Shown: positions 22,498 through 33,213, counted from the stretch's first letter. The stretch: 64,000 bases of DNA from Aradus depressus (GCA_963662175.1 OY759226.1:25884065-25948064); one strand, 5' to 3'. Translations and numbers: made by a program. The notes: a model not told the origin generated them from the letters alone.

Positions 22498-23247
22498 CAG
22501 TAAAATCCTTTTATAACGATTCCTGATATAACGATGTAAAACCCGTATCTAGTTTGGTTTGCTATTTAAAAGTGAAGAAATAAATCCGGATATAACGATG
22601 TTAGGTATAACGATATTCCGTATAAAACGATCTAAAACGTAAGAAAAAGTTGTTTTTTCATTCCGATTATAACGATATAATTTGTATGTACATACGCACA
22701 TACATACATAATTGGGTAAAACGGTATGAGTTTTGAACGGATGAAAAAAACGAACATTATTGAAATGGATTTTAAACAGGGTTCTTGTTTACTCTTTCCG
22801 AGCGCAATGAGACATTCCATTTCCAAACATACCATTTCCCCCTTGTCAAATTTTCTTCGAACTCCCTTCTTCCCTTCTAGTGCGTATATTCCTAGTTTCA
22901 GATTAGTCTTTCCTTTAGCCTCCGTAGGGATCGTCACTTCGGAACTTCATAACCATGTAAGCAAAAATGTATACTTAAAAAAAAGCAAGCAAACTAAAAT
23001 AACTGATTTTTTTGTGGAAAGTTAATACATATGTAATCATGTGTATACATAATTTATGTACACAGTTACAAATGTATGTAAGTAAATTTTATAAAATAAA
23101 TAAAAATATGTAAACTTTCCCGTTATGATCATTGTAAAACACATTTTTTTTCACTAACAAGCCCGTACATTTGTATGTAGGTTGGTTCCGGATATAACGA
23201 TGTATTTTTCTTAGTCCCTTGAATATCGTTATAACCGGATTTTACAG
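22498..23247 (+). mobile_element. pogo/Tigger-type element, non-autonomous
   Basis: TA dinucleotides flank inverted termini CAGTAAAATCC and GGATTTTACAG. Further in are repeated ATAACGAT motifs, the pogo/Tigger hallmark. The 750-bp body keeps a short plus-strand frame ending KKSKQTKITDFF, like the C-terminal tail of Tigger transposases. The DNA-binding and catalytic parts are absent. Confidence 0.85.
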
Positions 23248-23284
23248 TATGCTCATACATATTATAGCAAAGAAATAAGATACA

Positions 23285-23591
23285 AAAAAAATCGTCACCG
23301 ACATTGTACTTCCCCAGAGCGAGTTATTAAAATAAGTTGTCGCTCACTCTCTAAACCCAATTGAATAGGTGCCTCTGAACTCTCATAATAAACTTAGTGT
23401 TGCATTCACAACGTCGAAATTATTAGTGTTTTTGAGTCAAGTCCTCTTTAATCCCTCGCTACTCTTCGGCCGACTTGCCGGTAAATTAATAGGTGAATTC
23501 CTTATGGAGTTTTTGATTTTAAATATGAAATTTTGTGCCGATACATTTATTATATAAAAGTTCTATTGACTGCCGAGAGAATGAATGAATA
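23285..23591 (-). repeat. Family B copy, left of a LINE insertion
   Basis: GACATTGTACTTCCCCAGAG, CTCTTCGGCCGACTTGCCGG and GTGCCGATACATTTATTAT. It switches orientation near 23565 and continues after the LINE at 24568. Confidence 0.7.
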
Positions 23592-23599
23592 ATCACAAA

Positions 23600-24559
23600 T
23601 TTTTTTTTTTTTTTTGTCTTTATAATGTTGGTCGCAACTGTTGCCATGACGCAACAACCAGCTACCAAGAGGACTTCATTGAATGGGGATGACTTGATTG
23701 GCGTGAGAGAGGAAGGCCACCCAGCGGTAGCTCCTCAGGGCGAAATTTAAAACAATGAATATTATGGTTATTATCAATGAATGGGGATTTTATGATTTTG
23801 TTACAAGAAGTGGGGGGTTGTAATTTGGGATTATATTAAGTCACGGTTCCACCTCCTCTTCAATCTCCTGGGAGGATTGTGTGGCAAATGTGGTGAAGAA
23901 AGTGAATGGATGTATGGATTTGGGTGTGAATGCAATTTGCTATGGAAACGTCTGTAAAGGTCCTGAATTGTGTCGTGTACTGTGTTTATCATGAGGTCAT
24001 TGTGAAGTGTTCTGTTACTTACGTATGGTGGGCATTGTGTAATGAGTCTGAGTGTCTTTGACTGGAAAACCTGGATACGTTTCAGGTTAGATATTTTAGC
24101 CGAACCGTAGATTTGTGAGCCATACAGTGGCTTTAGTAGAAACGTGTAGCAGTTACGCTTTTGTGTTAAGGGTAATTTTGAATGTCTGTGCAGAAGAGAA
24201 TAAAGCATTTTAAATCGTTTGTTTAGTGTATTACGTAAGAGGTTTGTATGTGGGTTCCATGTCAGTCGTCTGTCCAGAGTAAGTCCCAAATATCTTATTG
24301 TGTTAGTCTGAGGGAGGGGCTTGTTGTAGATAAAAACGGCGGGACATGTATCTCGTCTTAATGTAAATGTGATATGTTGTGATTTGTTCGTGTTGAATTT
24401 AATTTTCCAAATGTTGCACCAGTTCTCAATTTGAGTAACATGGTGTTGTAATGTGAACGAGGCATGTACGGAAGATTCAGCAGCAGCTAAGATGGCAGTG
24501 TCATCGGCGTATGTAGCTGTCAAGGTATGTGGTGACGTGGGCATGTCTGAGGTGTAAAG
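23600..24559 (-). mobile_element. 5'-truncated jockey-like LINE with 8-bp target duplication
   Basis: The minus-strand frame 24544-23831 encodes the end of a non-LTR reverse transcriptase. It holds YADDTAIL (the catalytic D-D pair), RYLGLTLDRRLTWNPH (thumb region), then the C-terminal LHNDLMI to HNPPRRLKRRWNRDLI typical of jockey-clade elements. A poly(A) tail (T run on plus strand at 23600-23617) marks the 3' end. ATCACAAA flanks it at 23592-23599 and 24560-24567. The frame is open over 237 codons, so the insertion is fairly young, but it lacks the endonuclease and most of the RT. It is inserted into family B. Confidence 0.9.
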
Positions 24560-24567
24560 ATCACAAA

Positions 24568-24944
24568 ATTAAAAAAAAAAAAATATAACACATCGATTTT
24601 CAGCCAAATCGACCAACAGAAAGGGGGAATTACAAAAGAGGCTTAACCCAAAAACTGTAATAACTGGACGACACTTATTAATTTTCAGGGGAAAAGAGGG
24701 GGCTCAGCTCAAAAAAAAACTGTCGATATAATATATCGATATGAAATTTCATATTTAAAGTCGAAACGCCAATGAAGACATAACTTGTCAAATTTCAGCG
24801 ATATCGGCTGACGGGAACGAGGCGTTTAGCTGGGGGGGGGGGGGGGGGGGGGGTTAATTCAAAAACGCTAATAACTGCCGATGTAATGAATTTATCGACA
24901 CAAAATTTAGTAAGAGGATTTAGGAGCCCCAATGTAATTCCACT
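24568..24944 (+). repeat. Family B copy, right of a LINE insertion
   Basis: CATCGATTTTCAGCCAAATC, AATATATCGATATGAAATTTC and ATGTAATGAATTTATCGACAC. A 22-base G run (24832-24853) replaces the GGAGGG part of one module. Confidence 0.75.
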
Positions 24945-24999
24945 TTTAAAATTATGCTTTGTTATAAAAATAATTTTTATAACAAAGCATAATTTTAAA
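24945..24999. repeat. Near-perfect palindrome, 27-nt arms, 1-nt centre
   Basis: The arm begins TTTAAAATTATGCTTTG, the centre is A, and the exact complement follows. It lies exactly at the end of a family B stretch. Confidence 0.95.
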
Positions 25000-25179
25000 T
25001 TAAAGTAATAAAGTTGTTTAAGAAACGAAAGCCGTTTGTATCTGGTTACGAAGCCGGGACTTACAACTTGAGATTATTAATAATACTTTGTGAAGTACAA
25101 AGAAGCTCAAAGAAGGTAAGTACTTATATGGTGAACTTTAAAGTATGCTTCTCCTCTGAGATGCTTAGTGTTGCACACT

Positions 25180-25325
25180 TACGGTATCCTTCCACAAGTG
25201 CTCGCTGTTTACTTCCCCAGTTATACGAAGTATTAAGAAAGTTATGTTAAGTATTGTTGTCTGTCTGTGAACATGATTACTGCCGTTGTTATAAATTTAT
25301 TGACACGAAATTTAGGAGGCATTGA
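25180..25325 (+). repeat. Family B terminal fragment
   Basis: TTTACTTCCCCAGTTATACG, AGTATTAAGAAAGTTATG and ATTGACACGAAATTTAGG. 25000-25180 shows no clear feature. Confidence 0.65.
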
Positions 25326-25392
25326 CAAACGATATAATAATAATAAGGAGAGATGAGGCTTGTGGTCGAAGACTTGTAGAATTTCTGCTAAA

Positions 25393-25421
25393 CCTTCGGC
25401 ACTGAGTGTGCCTTCTTCAGG
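25393..25421 (-). ncRNA. Hammerhead-like core
   Basis: The minus strand reads CTGAAGA, A, GGCAC-ACTCA-GTGCC, GAAGG. Stem II is perfect, but the GAAA box is changed to GAAG, so it is probably inactive. Confidence 0.35.
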
Positions 25422-25719
25422 ACTTCATTCTGCCAGTGTTTAGTCAACAAGGTTGGTAATGTAAACACACGGCTAATCCCTCTCTGAGTCTGATACTCAG
25501 TCCCTGTCAGTCCCATGCTATAGTTGCCAGTGAGTGGACCTATTTGAAGTTTTTATTTATTGCCGTATTTTATTACGGCCCTCCTTCTTTTTTTGGTTTT
25601 CTCGGACTTGCTATCTGCCAGTGTCCCCGTTTTGCTTTGTCTTAGTTCGTCCCATGAGCTTAGTTCTTCTGATCTCACCGTTCTTCGGGTTCAATCATCC
25701 AAGATCATCATTTTTGTTT

Positions 25720-25976
25720 GTATTGTACTCCATTTCATATCGATACATTCATTACATCGGCAGTTATTAGAGTTTTTGTATTAAACCTCCCCTCTAACCC
25801 CCCCCCCCCCTTCCCTTTGACCGATTTGACTGAAAATTAATAGGTGCCATCTTCAGAGCGTTCTTGATACTCATATAAAATTTAGTGTTGATACGTTCAT
25901 TATATTGGGAGTTATCATGTTCACAGACACACAGAATTTTTTTGACATGAAAACGTCTATTCGCTCGTTAAGCACA
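25720..25976 (-). repeat. Family B fragment adjoining a cargo segment
   Basis: ATCGATACATTCATTACATC, GACCGATTTGACTGAAAAT and GTTATCATGTTCACAGACAC. It is followed directly by the ORF-bearing segment 25977-26510, with family B resuming at about 26575 (CATTTTTGGAATCAGGAGG). Confidence 0.72.
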
Positions 25977-26510
25977 GTGATAGCCGGTCAAACTTTCTTG
26001 TGTTACAAAATACCGTCAGATTTCAATCGATATAACAACGAAACATAATGCGATAACAGTTGAGGTCACAATGGATAGAGCATGTCTGTACGTGTTTGTT
26101 GTGCAGTGTTTGTTTTGCCTGTGACGTTATCGGGCTAGTGTGGGCGCCGGCGGATGATTGTTGCGAAGTAGCGTTGTGTAAAATTAGAAATCAGTGTAGC
26201 GTGATAATGCGTTAAGATAGAATGTTGATTCGGGTGTCATTGTAAAGAGCTTGAGAAGCACTACTAGGACTCAAAGTGAAACAATAAAAATATTCCCCGA
26301 AATATATGTAAAAATCGGTATTAAATTGAAAATTGCAAAAAAATTAAAGATACCGTCTCATATGAATCGTAAATATGCGCGGAATCACAGAAAACGCAAA
26401 TCAGAGGAAAGATCGCATCAAAAGGAATTTAAAAAACCTAAAAAGTCTAGTGCCGAGCAAATGCAAGAGCTGCCGCAGCATCGAAAAGAAAATGAAAAAT
26501 GATTTTATCC
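25977..26510 (+). mobile_element. ORF-bearing segment embedded in family B, copy 1
   Basis: Begins GTGATAGCCGGTCAAACTTT. A short basic frame (26251-26502) reads LKIAKKLKIPSHMNRKYARN, then RKRKSEERSHQKEFKKPK and SSAEQMQEL. It is rich in Lys and Arg and resembles the basic leader regions of several transposon proteins; I cannot name the family. The homologous segment at 30188-30701 breaks at the same codon (after CATCGAAAAGAA), so the boundary looks specific. Confidence 0.6.
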
Positions 26511-26660
26511 CGACGTTTTCACGGAAAATCTACGGCGTGGACCTTGACAACGCCTTAATGTTTTTTTAATCATTTTTGGAATCAGGAGGTTGAAATTCCA
26601 TTGAAAACTCCGCATCGAATTTTTGATCAATTAGCTTCGTCTAGCGAGGGAAGTACAAAG

Positions 26661-27511
26661 AGTCAATTCGTTACAGTACGTTAAAAATTAATAAAATAAA
26701 ATAAAATTGTATTCGTAAACTTTTCTGGGCAAGGGGTCTAATCTGAGTTGAACCTTTACTGCAATAGGTTGCACAGGGGGTGCACTCTATAGAAGATTCA
26801 TTTCTCCTTCTTCCCTTCTCATTTCCTGCTTCCCGTCAGCTCTGTCTCTATTATTCTGTAATATAAATAGAGTTAGTTCTATTTACAGCAGTTTCTCATC
26901 TATATAACAGCTTTATTGGAGCTATACATAGATGACCCCATCTCCTGTCATAGACCCTTCAAAATAATTCCACCTCATTTCTTTATAAAAACTGTATGGA
27001 TTTTTTTTTTTTTTCATTTTGAAATTAAGACCATAATGCGACAATTTTACAGCAGGACGTTTTAAGGTAGATGCAGCGTTTCCCCCCCTACAAAACGCAA
27101 ACGAAAAATCGTAACATTCTTGACGCCCACTGAGCAGACTGCGCATACGTGTGCGCACCTTTCACTTTTGATGCTTTAATACAGTACGTGTAACTCTTAT
27201 TCGTTTGTGTTTGAATTTGTGCAGTTTTTTTATTTTTTTGAGTGTGCAAGGAACGCTTTAAATTTACTTATTGTGCATCGAAAATTTAAAATATTGTGTT
27301 AAATTTATTGTATGTCGCATAAACTGTACACAATACAATGAAAAAAAAAAAAAAAAAAATTAAAATGGAGATAAATATGGTAAATAGTAGATTTTTGTTT
27401 TATAACCGTTATTGTATTCTACAATTCCGAAAACAATTTTGCAATAATCACATTTACTTTTAGATAATAAACAAAAACAACGTGTAAACACTGCCTTATA
27501 TTTCTCACTTT
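26661..27511. other. No recognised feature
   Basis: AT-rich with T and A runs at 27000-27015 and 27339-27358. The minus frame at 27158-26922 has no domain. Confidence 0.5.
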
Positions 27512-27522
27512 AGTTATCATAA

Positions 27523-27742
27523 CGGGGGCCATGGTGGCCGTGCGGGCTAGAGCGTAGGGCTTTGGTCGCATGGTCTCACCATGGTTTGCGGGTTCGAATC
27601 CCGTCCGGGAGTGAGTTTTATTTCGTAGATAGAACTCCCTCCCGGGGCCATGGATGTCTCAAATAATTATATATAACACATTGACATGGCTAATATGCAC
27701 CGTACATAAAGCCAAACAAAAAAAAAAAAAAAAAAAAAAAAA
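27523..27742 (+). mobile_element. tRNA-derived SINE (SINE-2) with 11-bp target duplication
   Basis: The tRNA-like head holds GTGGCCGTGCGGGCTAGAG (box A region) and GCGGGTTCGAATCCC (box B), then a body (TTATTTCGTAGATAGAACTC) and a poly(A) tail. AGTTATCATAA is duplicated exactly at 27512-27522 and 27743-27753. Confidence 0.92.
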
Positions 27743-27890
27743 AGTTATCATAAGCCCATCGTGTATGTACAACATCAATTATGTTCCATCATAAGAGTAA
27801 AATGTACAAAACACTTAATTTATCAAGAAGTTAATATAAATCATATTTACAATAATATCTGGTTTAACGGAAATTAATATTATTATTATT

Positions 27891-28210
27891 GAGGGCGCCG
27901 GTAGCTCAGTGGTATGCGTGCTTGCCTTCTGAGCTCAAGATCGTGGTTTCGAAACCCGGCCGAGGTCCTTAGTTTCTTTATCTGAGAGGTAAAATAAACT
28001 TAAGCACGCCGTCCTTCGGATGGGACGTTAAGCGATGGTCCTCAGGATCAGGTACTCGTTAAAGACCTCTGCCCTAGGTGAATACAAATTTTGGGTAAAA
28101 TTTAGGACTCTTATAGTAGAATCGGGCTCATGTCCAACAGAGTGACGAAAGAGCGCTCTGGTAGTAGGCAATATGACCTCGTAGTTAAATACCGGGCATG
28201 AGTCACATTA
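27891..28210 (+). mobile_element. SINE-1, near full-length
   Basis: Head with GGTAGCTCAGTGGTATGCG and a body ending GGGCATGAGTCAC; the CCTAA tail is absent. It is joined to the ATT-rich tail of another repeat (27863-27890). Confidence 0.88.
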
Positions 28211-28576
28211 ACTATAGTATGTAAGATATTTTATGAAATTAGGGAAGTTATTAGATGAGAGAGGAATACTCGTATTTTCGTGTTTATCCCCTTGATATTA
28301 GTCTCTGTGGCTGATTAATTCCCATATCTGCCTCTCTCCAGTCCATTAATGCATATTGCCTGTACGGATATTCTCTGGGGATTTGGGGCTCATTTGAATA
28401 ACAAGTCGGTAACTGGGTGGCTACCGTAGGCACTTTAAACAACCAGCAATCTCTACAGGTTGCCAAAAGACAACAAAAAGAAAAGTCGTCGGAAAATAAT
28501 GTCATATTAATAATTAATATGATGAATTAATGTTATAATAATTTATTTTCTTCAATATTGTGTAAGGAGCATATAT

Positions 28577-29287
28577 GTGATAATAGCTTTTTTTGGTCAA
28601 GCAGCTTTTTATTTCTTACTCCCAATTTTTATTTATAAAATTCTTTTGTTACATCGTCAAACGTTTCGGGACCAATCTTCCCATCTTCAATGACTAGAAA
28701 TAACAAATTAACAAGTATATATAGAAAAAGTGCATCACGTTTCAACAATATAAAATTAACATTATAACAATCTTTGTTATTAATTCAATGCTAAACCAAC
28801 CTTGAATCTTCCTGTTATTTGCCTAACATGATCAAAAACACTTTATTAGGTGAAGGGTAATATTATTAAAAATGTGTGATAGAACACCTCGCATGGTTGG
28901 TTATACTTTATAAAATGGTTAGTGATTAGAACTTGGCACCAACCATGCGAGGTGTTCTATCACAAATTTTAAATAATATTACCCTTTACCTAATAAAGGG
29001 TTTTTGATCATGTTAGGCAAATAACAGGAAGATTCAAGGTTGGATTAGCATTGAATTAATAGCAAAGATTGTTATAATGATAATTTTATATTGTTGAAAC
29101 GTGATGCACTTTTTCTATATATACTTGTTAATTTGTTATTTCTAGTCACTGTTAATTTGTTATTTCTAGTCACTGATGATGGGAAGATTGGTCCCGAAAC
29201 GTTTGACGATGTAATAAAAGAATTTTATAAATAAAAATTGGGAGTAAAAAATAAAAAGCTGCTTCACCAAAAAACCTATTATAATAA
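28577..29287. repeat. Long inverted repeat of about 330-bp arms carrying hammerhead-like cores
   Basis: The left arm (28577-28900) and right arm (28939-29287) are reverse complements with few mismatches, around a spacer of about 38 bp. The innermost arms are GAACACCTCGCATGGTTGG and its complement. The right arm holds CTGATGA-GGGA...TCCC-GAAAC (29173-29200). The left arm has the same with TTGAAGA. A 23-bp direct duplication (29127-29172) sits in the right arm. It could be a foldback element or an inverted duplication. A transcript would form a long hairpin. Confidence 0.85.
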
Positions 29288-29299
29288 TTAATGTCACAA

Positions 29300-29735
29300 T
29301 TGAAAATTAGCCGGTGATTCGCCGGCTATGTACTTCCCCAAAACAAATTAATCAAATAATTTTTCGCTCCCCCTTCAAAAGTAGTCTCTTAGACAGGGCT
29401 CCTAAATCCTCATACTAAATTTTGTGTCAATAAATCGGCAGTTGTCGTGGTTTTAGAGTTGAGCCCCCCCCCCTCCCCTTCGGCTGATTTGACTGAAAAT
29501 ACATAGATGTCGTCGTTACAAGGCCCTAGATTCATTTATAAAATTTCGTGTCGATACATTCATTCTATTGGGAGTTATCGTGTTCAAAGACACACAAACA
29601 GAGACTTTTTTTTTTCTTATTTGGAATATGGAGGTCGAAAAATGTGAAATTTCGTTGAAAATTCCGCATCGAAATTTTTAACCGATTACATAACTTTCCC
29701 TATTCTTTGTATAGCTGAGGAAGTAAAGACGGAAC
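29300..29735 (-). repeat. Family B copy, well ordered
   Basis: CCGGTGATTCGCCGG, TGTACTTCCCCAAAACA, two modules, AGTTATCGTGTTCAAAGACA, TTTAACCGATTACATAAC and TTTGTATAGCTGAGGAAGT. Confidence 0.78.
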
Positions 29736-30187
29736 TACTTCCACGTACAATAAAAAAATAATTCCAGATCTTTATGTGTTACCATATCCCCAGTATTGAG
29801 GTGAGTCGTTAACCTACTTTTCTTTAGAAAATTACACTAAAAAAAATAAATAAAATCATAGTGAGTGATTTATATAGAGGAGCTGTGGTGAAGTGACCTT
29901 ATGGTATTTACCGTTCGTTCAGTGTTCTATATATCGTCAGTTTTACATCTCTAAGGCCCATGAGGAGCACTAGCTAAAGGTTAACATCCTTCTGTCGCGC
30001 GGACCAAAGGCGTCAGTATTTATGACGCCTCTTCGCTTTGTTCAATTTTTTGTCAGTTATCTCCTGCACATTAAATTGGGGGTTGTACCCCCTAATAGGG
30101 GAAGTTACCCTATAATCGGTGGAAAATTTTATATTAAGTTTTCACTATAATTTCATGTTTTCTGATACCTTAATTCCAAAATAAAAA

Positions 30188-30701
30188 AAATATTAAGGCT
30201 TCTTTTCGATGCTGCCGTAGCTCTTGCATTTGCTCGGCACTAGACTTTTTAGGTTTTTTAAATTCCTTTTGATGCGATCTTTTCTCTGATTTGCGTTTTC
30301 TATAATTCCACGCATATTTACGATTCATATGAGACGACATCTTTAATTTTTTTGCAATTTTCAATTTTAATACCGATTTTAACATATATTTCGGCGAATA
30401 TTTTTATTGTTTCACTTTGAGTCCTAGTAGTGCTCCTCAAGCTCTTTACAATAACACCCGAATCAACGTCCTATCTGAATGCGTTATCACGCTGCACTAA
30501 TTTCTAATTTTACACAACGCTAATTCGCAACAATCATCCACCGGCGCCCACACTAGCCCGATAACGTCACAGACAAAACAAACACGTACAGACATGCTCT
30601 ATCCATTGTGACCTCAACTGTTATCGCATTATGTTTCGTTGTTATATCGATTGAAATCTGACGGTATTTTGTAACACAAGAAAGTTTGACCGGCTATCAC
30701 C
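30188..30701 (-). mobile_element. ORF-bearing segment embedded in family B, copy 2 (inverted)
   Basis: This is the reverse complement of 25977-26510 with about 95% match by eye. The frame 30385-30170 reads LKIAKKLKMSSHMNRKYAWN and then SSAEQMQELRQHRKEA. Family B lies on both sides (30120-30187 and 30702-31060), as for copy 1. Confidence 0.6.
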
Positions 30702-31060
30702 CAATGCAATGGATGCATCGATACAAAAGTTCAAAACATCATGAAGGACAATAACTCAAAAACCCCAACAACTGCCGATGTAATGAATGTATCGGCATGA
30801 AATTTTATATTTAAATTCAAAACTAGACAAGGATGACAACTATAAAATTTCCGCGAAATCGGATTATGGAAAGAGAGATGGCTTGACTCTACCACCACAA
30901 TAACTGCCGATATAATAAATATATCGACACAAAATTTAGTAGGAGCATTCAGAAGCCACTACGTAAGTCAAATATTGAGTTTTAGTCCAAATTTTCCATT
31001 GGCTTTGGAGGGAGAAGGTTTTTCTGGGCAAGTCAATGATTCACCGACAATTTTTTTTTT
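30702..31060 (+). repeat. Family B fragment
   Basis: CAACTGCCGATGTAATGAAT, GATATAATAAATATATCGAC and CAAGTCAATGATTCACCGAC. 31061-31500 holds T runs and nothing I recognise. Confidence 0.7.
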
Positions 31061-31576
31061 TATTTAATCCGAGGAATGGTAAAGCAAGAAATTTTGGTAA
31101 ATGTCAACATTGATTTTTTCAAATTTCAAATAAAATGTATATTTTTCCCTTGAAGATCCTAACTACGCCAGTGTTAATAGGTTCAGTTTCCTTTAGACAG
31201 GCTGCCATCTTTCACTATTCTTAAACGATAATAAATTATTCTCTTGTGCACCTAATTTACTTTTCATTTAAACACTTATTTTCTTTTGTTGGCAGCCATG
31301 ACCAGAACAGTTAGTCAAACCAAAGTACCTTGTCCTATCCTATAGATGAGACTGTTTGTTCTGTAAGTCGGGAAAGTTATGACTGAAATCTATATAAATA
31401 TAATTAATTGTTTCTTGAGCCTAATTAAATATCAACTTTTTGAATTTGCCTATTCTAGGATATATATTTTTTTTTTTTTTCTTTGAATAGTGCAGGATTG
31501 AGCTACGATCTAATAGGAAGGAGGAGAGATGAGGATTGTGCTCGATAAAAAAACAAACTTGTATAATTTCTGCCAG

Positions 31577-31606
31577 GCTTTCGGCACTGAGTGTGCCTTC
31601 TTCAGG
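31577..31606 (-). ncRNA. Hammerhead-like core
   Basis: The minus strand reads CTGAAGA, A, GGCAC-ACTCA-GTGCC, GAAAG. Perfect stem II and intact CUGANGA and GAAA boxes. It shares flanks with the 25393-25421 locus (CTCATCTCTCCT side and CTGGCAGAATGAAG side). Confidence 0.42.
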
Positions 31607-31795
31607 GCTTCATTCTGCCAGGATGCTCCTTATTCATCCGTAATAGAAGAAAGAACGGTGTAAGCAGATTTTGAGACCTGCAACTCCATGCAAACCTCAT
31701 TGCTAACGTATCTATGTACTCGTAGTCACCACCCACTCTACAAATTGCACTCTAGGCAGTATTTCGTTAAAGATGCGATTAGAATGCTATATTGA

Positions 31796-32134
31796 GGGCG
31801 CCGGTAGCTCAGTGGTATGCGTGCTTGACTTCTGAGCTCAAGGTTGTGGGTTCGTAGCCCGACCGAGGCCCTTAGTTTATTTTATCTGGGAGGTAAAATA
31901 AACTTAAGCACGCCGTCCTTCGGATGGGACGTTAAGCGATGGTCCCGAGCCTGTACGATGTCAGGTACTCGTTAAAGACCCTTACCCTAGATGAATAAAA
32001 ATTTAGGGTAGGCAAAATTTAGGACTCCCACAGTAGAGTCGGGCTCATGTCCACCAGAGTGACGAAAGAGCGCTCTGGTAGTAGGCGATATGACCTCGTA
32101 GTTAAAGCCCGGGCATGAGTCATAAAACCTAAAA
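31796..32134 (+). mobile_element. SINE-1, full-length, 15-bp target duplication
   Basis: This is the clearest intact copy: 339 bp with head, body and a short CCTAAA tail. AGAATGCTATATTGA is exactly duplicated at 31781-31795 and 32135-32149. Confidence 0.95.
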
Positions 32135-32159
32135 AGAATGCTATATTGATCTATCGTTT

Positions 32160-32447
32160 AGATAGTCTGGCCCCCCCTTCCCTTCCACCAATTCGCAAAA
32201 AATTAATATTTGTCATCCTTATGAGTTTTTGAATTTAAATATAAAATTTTATGTTGATACGTACATTACATCGGCAGTTATTATAGTTTTTGTGTTAAAC
32301 CTCCCCTCTAATCCCTCCTTTCCTTTTGACCGATTTGACTGAAAATCAACAGGTGCCATCTTCAGAGCGTTTTTGATACTCATATAAAATTTCGTGTTGA
32401 TACATTCATTATATCGAGAGTTATGGTGTTCACAGACAACACACAGG
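32160..32447 (-). repeat. Family B fragment
   Basis: CATTACATCGGCAGTTATTA, CCTTTTGACCGATTTGACTG and TATATCGAGAGTTATGGTG. Confidence 0.72.
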
Positions 32448-32640
32448 TAGGGGTCCTTAACGAGTACCTGATATCGTACAGACTCGGGACCATCGCTTAA
32501 CGTCCCATATGAAAGATGGCTTGCTTAGTTTATTTTACCTCCCAGAAAAAATAAATTAAGGGCCTTGGCCGGGTTTCGAACCTACGATCTTGAGCTCAGT
32601 AAGCAAGCACGCAAACCACTGAAGTACCGGCGCCTTCTAT
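32448..32640 (-). mobile_element. SINE-1, head half
   Basis: Runs from GTAGGGGTCCTTAACGAG to the tRNA head (GAAGTACCGGCGCC). The 3' half is missing. It adjoins family B sequence. Confidence 0.82.
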
Positions 32641-33201
32641 TATATACGATAGTATATCAATGATAACAGATACTTTCTTGTGTCTCTATGATAATATTTC
32701 TATGTAAGGTAAATAAATGAGAAAAAAAAAGTAAGATAAGAGAGATTGGGAAGGCGTGGGGCGGGGTGGGGGTTGAGAAGTGCACGACCTCATGACTTGA
32801 GCTAGCCACGCCTCCTAGGTGGGGGAAGAGAGAGGAAGTGATCTGTACAAAAGTGGTTGGTATAACAATGATCTATTATTGCCAAATTACATATTTTTAA
32901 TTAATCAAAAGTTAATGAATAGTTTTTGCATTTTTAATTATTTTATTTTATTAGTTTATTTAACGTCTCATAATAAGCTGTGACGTTTTTATTTTTCGCA
33001 CTTTTATTAGAAATAATTTTCTTTACTTTACTTCAAAAACGCGGGGATTTTCTCAAGAATTTCTAAGAAAGAGTTTCTAGAATAAAATATTTAAGGGATG
33101 CCAGATCGCCTATCTAATAGAACGATATTTAAATTACTGATTTTAATATATATAATTGGATTTATACAAACCAAAGGCGAAAGTTCGATCAGCTAACAAA
33201 G
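32641..33201. other. No recognised feature
   Basis: Contains a G-rich patch (32755-32830) in otherwise AT-rich sequence. Confidence 0.5.
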
Positions 33202-33213
33202 TTTTGAAAAACT

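Noticed and set aside
26251..26502. Host gene encoding a small basic protein
   Set aside because: An inverted copy with the same ends exists at 30188-30701, both embedded in family B, so it belongs to a repeat.
27523..27610. Candidate tRNA gene
   Set aside because: It is the head of SINE-2, followed by a body, poly(A) and an exact target duplication.
29173..29216. Confident active hammerhead ribozyme
   Set aside because: CUGAUGA, stem II and GAAAC are present, but stem I pairing could not be drawn and stem III is only four pairs including a wobble.
28577..29287. Terminal inverted repeats of a DNA transposon
   Set aside because: The arms make up nearly the whole element with only a 38-bp spacer, and no target duplication was visible. 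Foldback or inverted duplication fits better.
31796..31870. Candidate tRNA gene
   Set aside because: Boxes A and B are present, but acceptor-stem pairing is poor and the sequence continues into a dispersed 340-bp SINE with target duplications.
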